The notes beneath the pieces were generated by a model, which was given only the letters and a program-made list of their open reading frames with translations, was not told the origin of the DNA and ran no database searches. Shown here piece by piece: positions 1-7,866 of a stretch of DNA of 64,000 nucleotides. The stretch is from Opitutaceae bacterium (GTDB lineage: Bacteria; Verrucomicrobiota; Verrucomicrobiia; Opitutales; Opitutaceae): contig JANQKV010000001.1 in the NCBI GenBank assembly GCA_028280945.1, forward strand, positions 1-64,000, given 5' to 3'. The position numbers and the translations under genes are program-made. Numbering within the stretch: position 1 is the stretch's first letter; every line of letters starts with the position of its first letter.

Positions 1-926
1 CTGCTGAAGGAAAGCCAGTCGCGCACGCCGGGAAATCCGAATCGTTCGGCGCGGGCCGCGGCGGTAGCGGGGGATTGGCGCAGGGCGGCGCCGACCAAAC
101 CGGCGGTTTCGGTCAACGCGACCATCGCGACGGCGGGAGCGGCGGAGAGTTCCATTGCGGTCGCGGCCAATTCGGCCAGACCGACGGTGCGGTGGCCGGA
201 TATCGTTTCAAATCGGGCCAGCCGTTGCGGCAGTTTACCGCCCACCATTCCGAGCATCAATTGGGCTTCGGGCACCAGCGCCTCCTGAGTGACGAGAAAG
301 TCGGGCCGGTTGGAACCGTCCGCCGGCTGGTAGGCGACGGTGCCGGCGACAGCGAGCAACTCACCCAGTCGAGCGGACGCATTGTCGTCGTCGCCCAAGG
401 CCCCAACGCCGAGACCAAAAGCAGTGGGAGGGAATTTGTGGTCTTGCAGCGGACTGGCAGCGGTGCCACCGACCAAGCCCTCGATTGAACCCAAGGTAGT
501 GATAGAGATCGGCGGCTCCGGAGAGTGATCGCCGAAGACTTGAAAGCGGGCGGAGGCAGACGTGTGTTCCCACTCTGTGGTTGTCGTATCTGACGTCTCG
601 GTTGTTGAGGTTGCCGGTGAGGGTTGGTCGGAGATGAAGAGCATCTCGAGCCCCGCGAGTTCGAGGACCTCGCGCACCCCGGCGGAGGGGTGGCGAACGC
701 CCAATGAGCCGTTGATGGCCTTGAGTTGTTTGAAGTGGGAAAGCAGCACCTGCAGGCCAGCAGAGCTGATGTAGGACACGGCCTGCATGTCGAGCAACAC
801 GTGGTGCTCGCCGGTCCGGACGGCGGCGTCAAGGGCATGCTTCACGTGGTCGCACCAGCTGGCATCCAGGCGACCGGTCAGGGTCAGCACGTAGGAGGAA
901 CCGTCTTTAGCAGTGGTTATTTCCAT
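1..926 (-). CDS. STAS-domain (anti-sigma-factor antagonist-like) protein, C-terminus cut by window edge
   Basis: The frame is open from an ATG at 926 to the left edge: 308 codons with no stop, so the C-terminus is missing. Residues 1-105 or so read as a STAS domain, with a beta-strand pattern and the motif YISSAGLQVLL, where the conserved Ser of anti-sigma antagonists (the kinase target in SpoIIAA) would lie. A Thr/Ser/Pro-rich linker follows (about 110-140). Then comes a second globular region of about 170 residues that I do not recognise, rich in Ala and Gly, with runs such as FGLGVGALGDDD and LTETAGLVGAALRQSP. STAS domains act in partner-switching regulation. The neighbouring triple substrate-binding protein lies on the same strand 141 bp upstream, so the two may be co-transcribed. 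STAS call firm; second domain unknown. Confidence 0.8.
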   Translation of the reverse strand, partial: MEITTAKDGSSYVLTLTGRLDASWCDHVKHALDAAVRTGEHHVLLDMQAVSYISSAGLQVLLSHFKQLKAINGSLGVRHPSAGVREVLELAGLEMLFISDQPSPATSTTETSDTTTTEWEHTSASARFQVFGDHSPEPPISITTLGSIEGLVGGTAASPLQDHKFPPTAFGLGVGALGDDDNASARLGELLAVAGTVAYQPADGSNRPDFLVTQEALVPEAQLMLGMVGGKLPQRLARFETISGHRTVGLAELAATAMELSAAPAVAMVALTETAGLVGAALRQSPATAAARAERFGFPGVRDWLSFS

Positions 927-1067
927 GATGTGGCAGGTCGGTGTCCGGATTAAAGTCTGGGTTCTCCATCGATGTCTTTACCCCAGTTGGATGGACTTTG
1001 AGAGCGAGGCCAGCGGAAGAGGGGACAAGGATGACATTCAAGATTGAGACTGAAACGGTTGTTGGGC

Positions 1068-4000
1068 TCAGCGCTCGACGGTGCGGGCTTCGCTGAGCAG
1101 GGAATCCGGCAGGGTCATGCCGACAGCATCGGCGTTGGGGACGCTGGCTGCGATGTAAATGCGGGGGGAAAGCATGATGGGGATATCGGCGGGGCTTTCG
1201 CCGCCGATGACCCGCACGATGTATTTCCCCAGCTCCTCTCCGGAGTAGCCGTAGTCGCGGCCGATGGCGATCGCAGCACCGAACTCCACGCTCGTGTTGT
1301 TGAGACTCAGCAAGGGGGTGCGGGCTTGGCGAGCAGCGCGGGTAATGGCCGCAAATCCGGCCGAGGACTGATTGTCCGGAATCTGCACGATGGCATCAAC
1401 CGACCGGGACACGAGAGCAAGGGCGGCGTCTGGCAGTTCACTGGGACTGTTGGCAGCGACGGCCACCAATTCGTAGCCGCGTTCCTGACACAGTTTTTCA
1501 AAGGTGTCTTTGAAGAAAACTGAGTTGGCTTCAGAAGGGCAAAACAGCGTGCCCAGTCGCCGGTAGTCCGGGAAATGTGCTGCCAGCAGGTCCAACATCT
1601 CGGCGGCGGGGCCCATGACCGTGATGCCGGTGAGATTGTCAGGATGATCGGTATAACTCTTGGCGGCGCCGGCGGCGACCGGATCGGCCACCACGCCGAA
1701 CAAGACCGGGCGGTCCTTGATGCGCGCGGCAGCCACCTGGGTCGCGGGAGTGCTGAGGGGGATGACGATGTCGGCGCGATCGGTGAGAATGGCGTCCACG
1801 ATGCCGCTGAGTGCTCCGATGTCGCCCTGGGCACTGCGGATGCGCAAGGTGTAATCGCGCCCCTCCTCCAGCGGGCTTTCGTGCAGCACCTTCTCAATCC
1901 CTTCGATGGCCTGCTCGAATGGCGGTGACTCCATGTAGAAATACAGTTGGAGGTTCCAGGTTTTGCCGGAGGGATTGGGAGAACGGGCGGAGGTGCGCGC
2001 GGTGGCGGCAGTTGCGGAGGAGTTCACAGGGGCGCCGGACTGCGACCCCTCAATTTCGGCGATCACGTCTTCGGGAATCTGCAAACCCAAGGCCTGCATT
2101 TGCGCCCGATTGAATTTGCTTTCGCCCACCGAAACGTTTGCGAGCGGGATATCGGCCGGATCCCCACCAAGAAGCACGCGGGCGAGCGGCTCGGCGGCGG
2201 CTTTACCGCTGAAATAAAACCCCGGACCGACCGTGAACAGGAATCCTCGGTCGAGATAGGTGGCGTCTTCACCGATGAGTGGAATGCCGGCGGTGGCGGC
2301 AGTCTTGGCCACCGCTTCGATCGCCTGATAGGCCGTGTTGTCGCTCGGCACATAGAACACATCGATGTTACGGCTGACGAGTCCCTGGGCAGCCTGGATG
2401 ACTTCGCCGGTGTTGGCAGCGGTGAGTTCCACCAGCTCGATGCCCGCAGCATCGCAGAGGTCACGCATCATGGAGACGACCTTTACCGAGTTGGCCTCAC
2501 CACTGTTGTAGAGGGTGCCGATTCGTTTGACGTGGGGAAAGGCAAGCTGGGTCAGGCGCAGGAGTTCGTCCAATGGCGGCAGTGAACCGATACCGGTGAC
2601 GCCCGGTGCGTGGTCCTTGAAAGTGGGGCCGGCTCCGGCTGCCAATGGATCGGTCACAAACGTAAACACCACCGGTTTTTCCTTCACGGCCAAAAGCGCT
2701 CCTTGCAGGACGGGAGTGGAAAACGTGACGATTGCATCGACCGGCGTATGATCGAGATTCACGAGCATGGGGCGGATGTTCACCATTTCGCCCTGTGCAT
2801 GGGTCTCACTGATCTCCAGGTTGCGTCCCACTTCGAATCCCAATTCGGCAAGGCCATCGAGCAATCCCTCTTGGCAGATCTCACGGCTGTCATCCGGGGC
2901 GAAATAAGCTGCGGCGATGCGGTAGGTTTGCCCGGGTTGCGCCAGGGGTCGGGTACCGGGCGCGGCAGCTTCGGAGTTGCGTGGTGCCATGGCTTTTTCG
3001 TGTTCGACTCCCTGTTCGTCGATCACGAGTCGTGCGCTGGTGATGAGGTCCGCCGGGATGGTCCAATCGTCCTTCAAGTTGTTCAGTGCCTGACGATTGA
3101 TCATCAGCTGCTCCGGCATGTAGTTATCAATCGAAACCGAAGCCGGATCGAGGCCGTTGAGGATGTCGCCGGCGAGTTGACCGGTCCGGAACCCAACGGC
3201 GTGGTAGTCAGCTCCGACATCAAACAGGGTGCCACGACGGACGTTGGGCGGAATCACACTAAACGTTGGGATGTGGCCTTTGCGGGCGGCGGCGATGACG
3301 CCATCGATTCCGACGATCACGGAAACGTCGCCCGGCACCCAGATTGCCTCCGCACCGCGGGAGACGACGGCGGCGGCGGCCTCTGCGACGCCGGCGGTGT
3401 TTTCGACGGTGGCTTCAAGAAGTTCGATTCCCAGATCCGCACAGATTGAGCGGGCGAGCACGAGTTGGGCTTCGGAATTAGTCTCGGCGGCGTTCCATAC
3501 TACGCCCACTCGCGAAAGAGCAGGATACATCTGCCGGGCAGTGCGCAGTGCCAGTTCCACGGGCTGCATGGTGCCATATCCGGCCAGGTAAGGGGGGTGG
3601 TCGCGGTGGTTGTCGCGGTTTATGCCGACGCCGGCGCCGTAGGGATCGGTGACCAATCCGAAGACATGGTTGCGGCCTACCGCCTGATTGGCGGTGGCGA
3701 CCGCTTGGAGTGATGGCGTGCTGTTGCTCAGCAGGAGGTCGTAATTTCCTCCGACCATGCCTTGGGCGATGGATTGGGCGGTGGGCATGTCGCCCTGCGC
3801 ATTGTAGCGGGTGAGCTTGAGATTCTGACCCTCGATCCACCCCTTGTCTGCCAAACCGGCAATCATGCCGGCGCTGCCGTCATCGAGAATCGTCTGGGAG
3901 GCGTGCTGCAGCAAAGCGACCCGCATGGCGCGGGCAGGATTGGAACCGCTTTCGCCACCTGCCCGCATGGCGGCTGCCGGTTTGATTCGCGAATCGAGAT

Positions 4001-4073
4001 CCGAGAGCAGGAGGACGCCAGAGGTGGCGGCGATAAGAGTGAGCCCTAGGAGGAGTCGGCGAACTACGAGCAT
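1068..4073 (-). CDS. Exported protein with three fused TrpX-type ABC substrate-binding domains
   Basis: 1001 residues. The N-terminal hydrophobic segment (about residues 5-25) is a signal peptide or anchor. Three successive copies of an ABC_sub_bind (TrpX/PF04392-like) domain follow, beginning near residues 50, 385 and 705. Each copy repeats the same landmarks: an AQGD or AQGE element after the first helix (NAQGDMP, HAQGEMV, SAQGDIG) and a VTDP/VADP..AG element (VTDPYGAG, VTDPLAAG, VADPVAAG). Single-domain relatives are about 320 residues, so this is a true tandem fusion. The linkers between copies are Ala/Ser/Pro-rich. TrpX-type proteins normally feed an ABC permease, but none is encoded nearby. 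The adjacent downstream gene encodes a STAS regulator instead, so a sensory role is possible (inference). The ATG at 4073 precedes a good signal sequence. Confidence 0.85.
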   Translation of the reverse strand: MLVVRRLLLGLTLIAATSGVLLLSDLDSRIKPAAAMRAGGESGSNPARAMRVALLQHASQTILDDGSAGMIAGLADKGWIEGQNLKLTRYNAQGDMPTAQSIAQGMVGGNYDLLLSNSTPSLQAVATANQAVGRNHVFGLVTDPYGAGVGINRDNHRDHPPYLAGYGTMQPVELALRTARQMYPALSRVGVVWNAAETNSEAQLVLARSICADLGIELLEATVENTAGVAEAAAAVVSRGAEAIWVPGDVSVIVGIDGVIAAARKGHIPTFSVIPPNVRRGTLFDVGADYHAVGFRTGQLAGDILNGLDPASVSIDNYMPEQLMINRQALNNLKDDWTIPADLITSARLVIDEQGVEHEKAMAPRNSEAAAPGTRPLAQPGQTYRIAAAYFAPDDSREICQEGLLDGLAELGFEVGRNLEISETHAQGEMVNIRPMLVNLDHTPVDAIVTFSTPVLQGALLAVKEKPVVFTFVTDPLAAGAGPTFKDHAPGVTGIGSLPPLDELLRLTQLAFPHVKRIGTLYNSGEANSVKVVSMMRDLCDAAGIELVELTAANTGEVIQAAQGLVSRNIDVFYVPSDNTAYQAIEAVAKTAATAGIPLIGEDATYLDRGFLFTVGPGFYFSGKAAAEPLARVLLGGDPADIPLANVSVGESKFNRAQMQALGLQIPEDVIAEIEGSQSGAPVNSSATAATARTSARSPNPSGKTWNLQLYFYMESPPFEQAIEGIEKVLHESPLEEGRDYTLRIRSAQGDIGALSGIVDAILTDRADIVIPLSTPATQVAAARIKDRPVLFGVVADPVAAGAAKSYTDHPDNLTGITVMGPAAEMLDLLAAHFPDYRRLGTLFCPSEANSVFFKDTFEKLCQERGYELVAVAANSPSELPDAALALVSRSVDAIVQIPDNQSSAGFAAITRAARQARTPLLSLNNTSVEFGAAIAIGRDYGYSGEELGKYIVRVIGGESPADIPIMLSPRIYIAASVPNADAVGMTLPDSLLSEARTVER

Positions 4074-4817
4074 GGGAAGTAATGCGGCGATACGAAAGCC
4101 GAGTAGGGATGCAGAGCGAAACTCCGAGTCGAGACAATTATCCCCAATACGAATTTTCGGGGAGCGAACAATGGGGGATATCGGCGTGAAGCGGCGTAGT
4201 GTTTGTTAGTGATGATCTTCCACCAGTCGATATTCTCCGGTCTACGGGTGGAGGGTCTCTTGTTGTCGTTTAGCCATTGGCCCGGCAACTGAGGGGAGAT
4301 CACCTATACCTGACCACTGCGAGGGATACTACCGAGCCAAAATTCAGACCATAATTCGATGTTTCGCCTACCTCGTGGCTTTTTCCTTTGTCAGCCGGAA
4401 GGAAGCCCGCAGCCGCCTTCTCGAGTCGGACAAGCTATAATTCGGGACGGATGCATAAGGTCTAAAGTAGTATTGATATGGCCCAGCTATGAAGTGCTCA
4501 ACGATGTGCCTCTTGAGCAGCAAACCGACCTGAGAGTTCAAAGTCAGTCCGGTTTGGGTACCCTTATTATGCTGCGTGAATCGGTTTGGAGAGAGTCCGG
4601 AAAGAGGCCTCAGGGGGGGTCTGCGGAGAGGCACCACATATGGTTGTGAGTAAGTTGCATTTGTCAGGGTGCTCAGACGGCAGTTTCACCGCAGGCAGTA
4701 ATTGAGTTAGGGGCCAGACCAAACAACAACCGCTTGCGTTGCAAAGAGGGCCTGCGATTTTTGATCGGTTCTTAGGTTTCCACCCAGTCCGTCGGTGCTT
4801 CCATATCCCCTGACAAT
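4074..4817. other. Intergenic region between divergent genes
   Basis: About 740 bp separate the triple substrate-binding protein (minus) from the RiPP export genes (plus). Promoters for both must lie here, but I could not fix them with confidence. Short open frames in this stretch have no recognisable protein character. It carries copy A of the dispersed repeat listed separately. The last bases before 4818 are AT-richer and give only a weak ribosome binding site. Confidence 0.6.
4299..4586 (+). repeat. Dispersed intergenic repeat, copy A
   Basis: Three collinear blocks match copy B at 14077-14382 in the same orientation. Block 1 is GATCACCTATACCTGAC (4299-4315). Block 2 is a CTTTGTCAGCCG-like element followed by GAAGCCCGCAG (about 4386-4411). 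Block 3 is CCGGTTTGGGTACCC (4549-4563) followed by CTGCGTGAATCGGTT (4572-4586). The sequence between blocks is much more diverged. No open frame or transposase is associated. Confidence 0.55.
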
Positions 4818-5645
4818 ATGAAACTAAAATCTCTCTTTCGTGACCGAGCCCTTGAGGCGATGGAGGTGCCGGACCAATTGGATCGGGTGTTTCAGGCCAC
4901 CAATGCCCGCGGCTGGCTGGCCCTTGTCGGAGTCGTGGCGGTGCTTTTGGTAGCGCTGGGATGGGGAGTAACGGGCACCCTTCAGGTGCAGGTTCCCGCA
5001 TCCGGGGTGTTGGAACGTCCGGGCGAACTCTTTACCGTGGCTATCCGGGAATCCGGATTTATCGAAGCGGTCTTGGTCAAGGAAGGCCAGCTCGTTGGGG
5101 ATGGAGAGTATCTTGCAACCATGGTCATCGACACCGGTCCGGATGAGCCGTGGCCGGTATCCAGCCCTCAGTCGGGCCGGGTTATCGAGCTGATGGTGAC
5201 GGAAGGCGAATATGCGGAACATGGTCGGTCGTTGGCCCGGATCGAACGGGACGACAGCGACAATGATCTGGTAGCCATGCTTTTTTTGCCTGCCCGGGAG
5301 GCGGGCCGGGTGGAGCCGGGAATGGCTGTGGAGGTGCTACCGCAAACAGTCCACCCTCGCGAGCACGGCTATCTGCGGGGGGAAGTCGTTGACGTGGAGG
5401 ATTTTCCCGTGACGTTGGCCGGATTGGAAAGGCGATTAGGCAACGAGGCGCTGGCTCGCACATTTATTGGTGAGACTCCCCCGGTATTGGTGCGGGTGGC
5501 TTTGCGGCGAACGCAGTCAAATACCAGCGGTTACGAGTGGTCCATTTCCGGAGGACCAGATCATCGTTTGCGGAGCGGCACGCTTTGCGATGCGCGGATC
5601 ACCCTGCGGCGGACGGCACCAATCCAATTGCTGTTTGATCGTTGA
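4818..5645 (+). CDS. NHLM/NHLP bacteriocin system secretion protein (HlyD-like membrane fusion protein)
   Basis: 275 residues. A short cytoplasmic start is followed by one membrane segment (about residues 33-55, rich in Leu/Val/Ala). Then comes a periplasmic part with two short biotinyl-lipoyl-like half motifs (VPASGVLERPGE near 58 and SPQSGRVIELMVTEGEY near 115) and a beta-barrel-like C-terminus. At 275 residues it lacks the long coiled coil of classic HlyD, as is usual for the adaptor of nitrile-hydratase-leader peptide (NHLP) systems. The next gene, a peptidase-containing exporter, starts 3 bp after this stop, so the two are almost certainly co-transcribed. It would couple the ABC exporters to passage across the periplasm. 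The family call rests on context as much as on sequence. Confidence 0.85.
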   Translation: MKLKSLFRDRALEAMEVPDQLDRVFQATNARGWLALVGVVAVLLVALGWGVTGTLQVQVPASGVLERPGELFTVAIRESGFIEAVLVKEGQLVGDGEYLATMVIDTGPDEPWPVSSPQSGRVIELMVTEGEYAEHGRSLARIERDDSDNDLVAMLFLPAREAGRVEPGMAVEVLPQTVHPREHGYLRGEVVDVEDFPVTLAGLERRLGNEALARTFIGETPPVLVRVALRRTQSNTSGYEWSISGGPDHRLRSGTLCDARITLRRTAPIQLLFDR

Positions 5646-5648
5646 GGT

Positions 5649-7862
5649 ATGCCCGACTCCGTCCAAACCCGTGACGTGCCGCCGCTGCCGCGACGGAGGG
5701 TGGTGACCCCGACCGTTTTGCAGATGGAAGCGGTGGAGTGTGGGGCGGCCGCTCTCACCAAAATCCTGCGTTACCATGGTTGCATGGTTTCGCTCGAGGA
5801 GGTGCGGGTCGAATGCGGGGTATCACGGGATGGCAGCAAAGCGGCGAATCTGCTCAAGGCTGCGCGGCGTTATGGCTTCAAGGCAGAGGGGCGCCATGTT
5901 GACCTCGCATACCTCAAACAGGTGCAGCTGCCGTTCATCGCCTTTTGGAATTTCAATCACTTCCTGGTGGTGGAAGGATACAGCCGCAGGGGGGTGCACT
6001 TGAACGATCCAGCCGGGGGGCGGAGGGTAGTGACGCGAGAAATGTTTGACGAGGCGTTCACCGGGTTGGTGCTGACCTTCAAGCCGGAGCCTGATTTCAA
6101 GCCGAATGGACGTTTGCCAACGTTGTTCAGCCGTTTGCAGAGCTACCTCGCCGGCTCCTCCAATGCAGTGGTATACACGGTATCCGTCAGTCTGCTACTT
6201 TTGATCCCGGGCCTGCTTGTGCCGGTGTTCAGCAAGGTGTTCATCGACGAGGTGCTCGTTCATCGGTTCGATGGGTGGTTGCGACCCTTGTTGATTGGGC
6301 TCGGTCTGCTGGCAGTGTTACGTGGTGTTCTGGTGTGGTTGCGGCAGCACTATCTTTTGCGCCTGGAAACCCGGTTGGCGCTGACGGCATCCAGTCGATT
6401 CCTCTGGCACGCTTTGCGCATGCCAGCGGTATTTTTCACCCAGCGATTTGGCAGCGAAGTGGGTGCCCGCGTGATGTTGAACGACCGGGTGGCTTCCTTG
6501 CTTTCCAACGATCTGGCCACCGCCGCGCTCGATCTGTTGTCGCTGTTTTTTTTCGTGGGGATGATGGCCTACTACGACCCTTTGTTGGCGGTGGTCGCAT
6601 TGTTGTTCGGCGCAGGCAACTTTTACGCCTTGCACAAGGGTTCGCGCGTGCGTGAGGAAGCCAGTCGCCGCGCAATGCAGGAGGCGGGCAAATACAATAC
6701 CGCATCCATGATCGGTTTACAGACCATCGAGTCGATCAAGGCAGGTGGCCGCGAAGACACGTATTTTCGTGGTTGGTGGGGGCACCACGTGAACATGCTC
6801 AATGCCCAGCAGGCGCTTAGTGTGCCGGGGCACGTGCTCAATGCCTTGCCGGGACTGCTCAACGGACTGGCGTTGGTCACGATATTGGGCATCGGCGGAA
6901 CACGTGTGATTGAAGGAGACTTGTCCATCGGGACTCTGGTCGCGGTCCAGGGATTGATGATGGCCTTCGCAGACCCGATCAGTCGGTTGGTCAAACTGGG
7001 TGGGACGGTGCAGGATATGACCGGGAGCATTGATCGGCTCGACGATGTGTTGTGTCACTCTGTCGACCCAGCCTGCCGGGACGAGGACCAGTCCCCCTTG
7101 TCAGCCGATTCGGAGGAGCCCAAATCAGATCCGCAACCAAAGTTGGTAGGGCGATTGGAATTACGGAACCTGACCTTCGGATATGCCCGGCTGTCCCGAC
7201 CTTTGATCGAGGATCTCAATCTCACCGTGCGGCCCGGATCCCGGGTGGCCCTGGTGGGTCCGAGTGGTTGTGGCAAGTCGACCATCGCACGGTTGGTGGC
7301 TGGATTGTATGCACCGTGGTCTGGCGGGGTTTTAGTCGATGGCAAACCGGAACCCGAGTGGCCGCGCATAACCCTGTGTCACTCGCGGGCAATGGTCGAT
7401 CAGGACATCTTTCTGTTTGCCGGCACGCTGCGGGAAAATCTTACCCTTTGGGACGCGACGGTGCCCGAACAACATATTGTGCAAGCCGCGAAGGACGCCT
7501 GCATTCACGACGACGTTATGCAGCGCAGGGATGGTTATGAAACGCTGGTGAAGGAGAATGGCACAAACTTCAGCGGTGGTCAGCGCCAGCGCATCGAAAT
7601 CGCCCGTGCTCTCGTGAACAACCCCAGTCTGTTGATTCTTGATGAAGCGACGAGCGCGCTCGATGTGAACACCGAGTTGGAGATAGATCGCAACCTGCGC
7701 CGGCGGGGCTGCACCTGCCTGATCATCGCCCACCGGCTCAGCACGATCCGCGACTGTGACGAGATCGTGGTGCTTGATCGCGGCCGAGTGGTTGAGCGGG
7801 GGACACATGACGAGCTCATCGCCGACGACGGCCTTTACCATTCCCTCGTGAAACACATGTGA
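5649..7862 (+). CDS. NHLP-type peptidase/permease/ATPase exporter (C39 peptidase ABC transporter)
   Basis: 737 residues with the order C39 peptidase, six-helix membrane domain, ATPase. The peptidase (about 15-145) has its Cys at C31 (VECGAA), His at H104 (NHFLVV) and Asp at D120 (NDPAGG), so the catalytic triad is complete. It should cut RiPP leaders after a double Gly, and the precursor at 10827-11177 has such a site. The membrane part covers about 170-460. The ATPase shows Walker A GPSGCGKST, signature FSGGQRQR, Walker B LLILDEATSALD and an H-loop IIAHRLST. The start ATG at 5649 lies 3 bp after the HlyD-like gene, and the next exporter begins 4 bp after this stop. It should remove the leader while exporting the peptide, powered by ATP. 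Confidence 0.93.
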   Translation: MPDSVQTRDVPPLPRRRVVTPTVLQMEAVECGAAALTKILRYHGCMVSLEEVRVECGVSRDGSKAANLLKAARRYGFKAEGRHVDLAYLKQVQLPFIAFWNFNHFLVVEGYSRRGVHLNDPAGGRRVVTREMFDEAFTGLVLTFKPEPDFKPNGRLPTLFSRLQSYLAGSSNAVVYTVSVSLLLLIPGLLVPVFSKVFIDEVLVHRFDGWLRPLLIGLGLLAVLRGVLVWLRQHYLLRLETRLALTASSRFLWHALRMPAVFFTQRFGSEVGARVMLNDRVASLLSNDLATAALDLLSLFFFVGMMAYYDPLLAVVALLFGAGNFYALHKGSRVREEASRRAMQEAGKYNTASMIGLQTIESIKAGGREDTYFRGWWGHHVNMLNAQQALSVPGHVLNALPGLLNGLALVTILGIGGTRVIEGDLSIGTLVAVQGLMMAFADPISRLVKLGGTVQDMTGSIDRLDDVLCHSVDPACRDEDQSPLSADSEEPKSDPQPKLVGRLELRNLTFGYARLSRPLIEDLNLTVRPGSRVALVGPSGCGKSTIARLVAGLYAPWSGGVLVDGKPEPEWPRITLCHSRAMVDQDIFLFAGTLRENLTLWDATVPEQHIVQAAKDACIHDDVMQRRDGYETLVKENGTNFSGGQRQRIEIARALVNNPSLLILDEATSALDVNTELEIDRNLRRRGCTCLIIAHRLSTIRDCDEIVVLDRGRVVERGTHDELIADDGLYHSLVKHM

Positions 7863-7866
7863 ACAG

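Noticed and set aside
257-838. Minus-strand frame of 193 codons at the left edge
   Set aside because: The STAS-domain frame in the same region has protein character and remains open to the edge; this one is Pro/Arg/Ser-rich noise.
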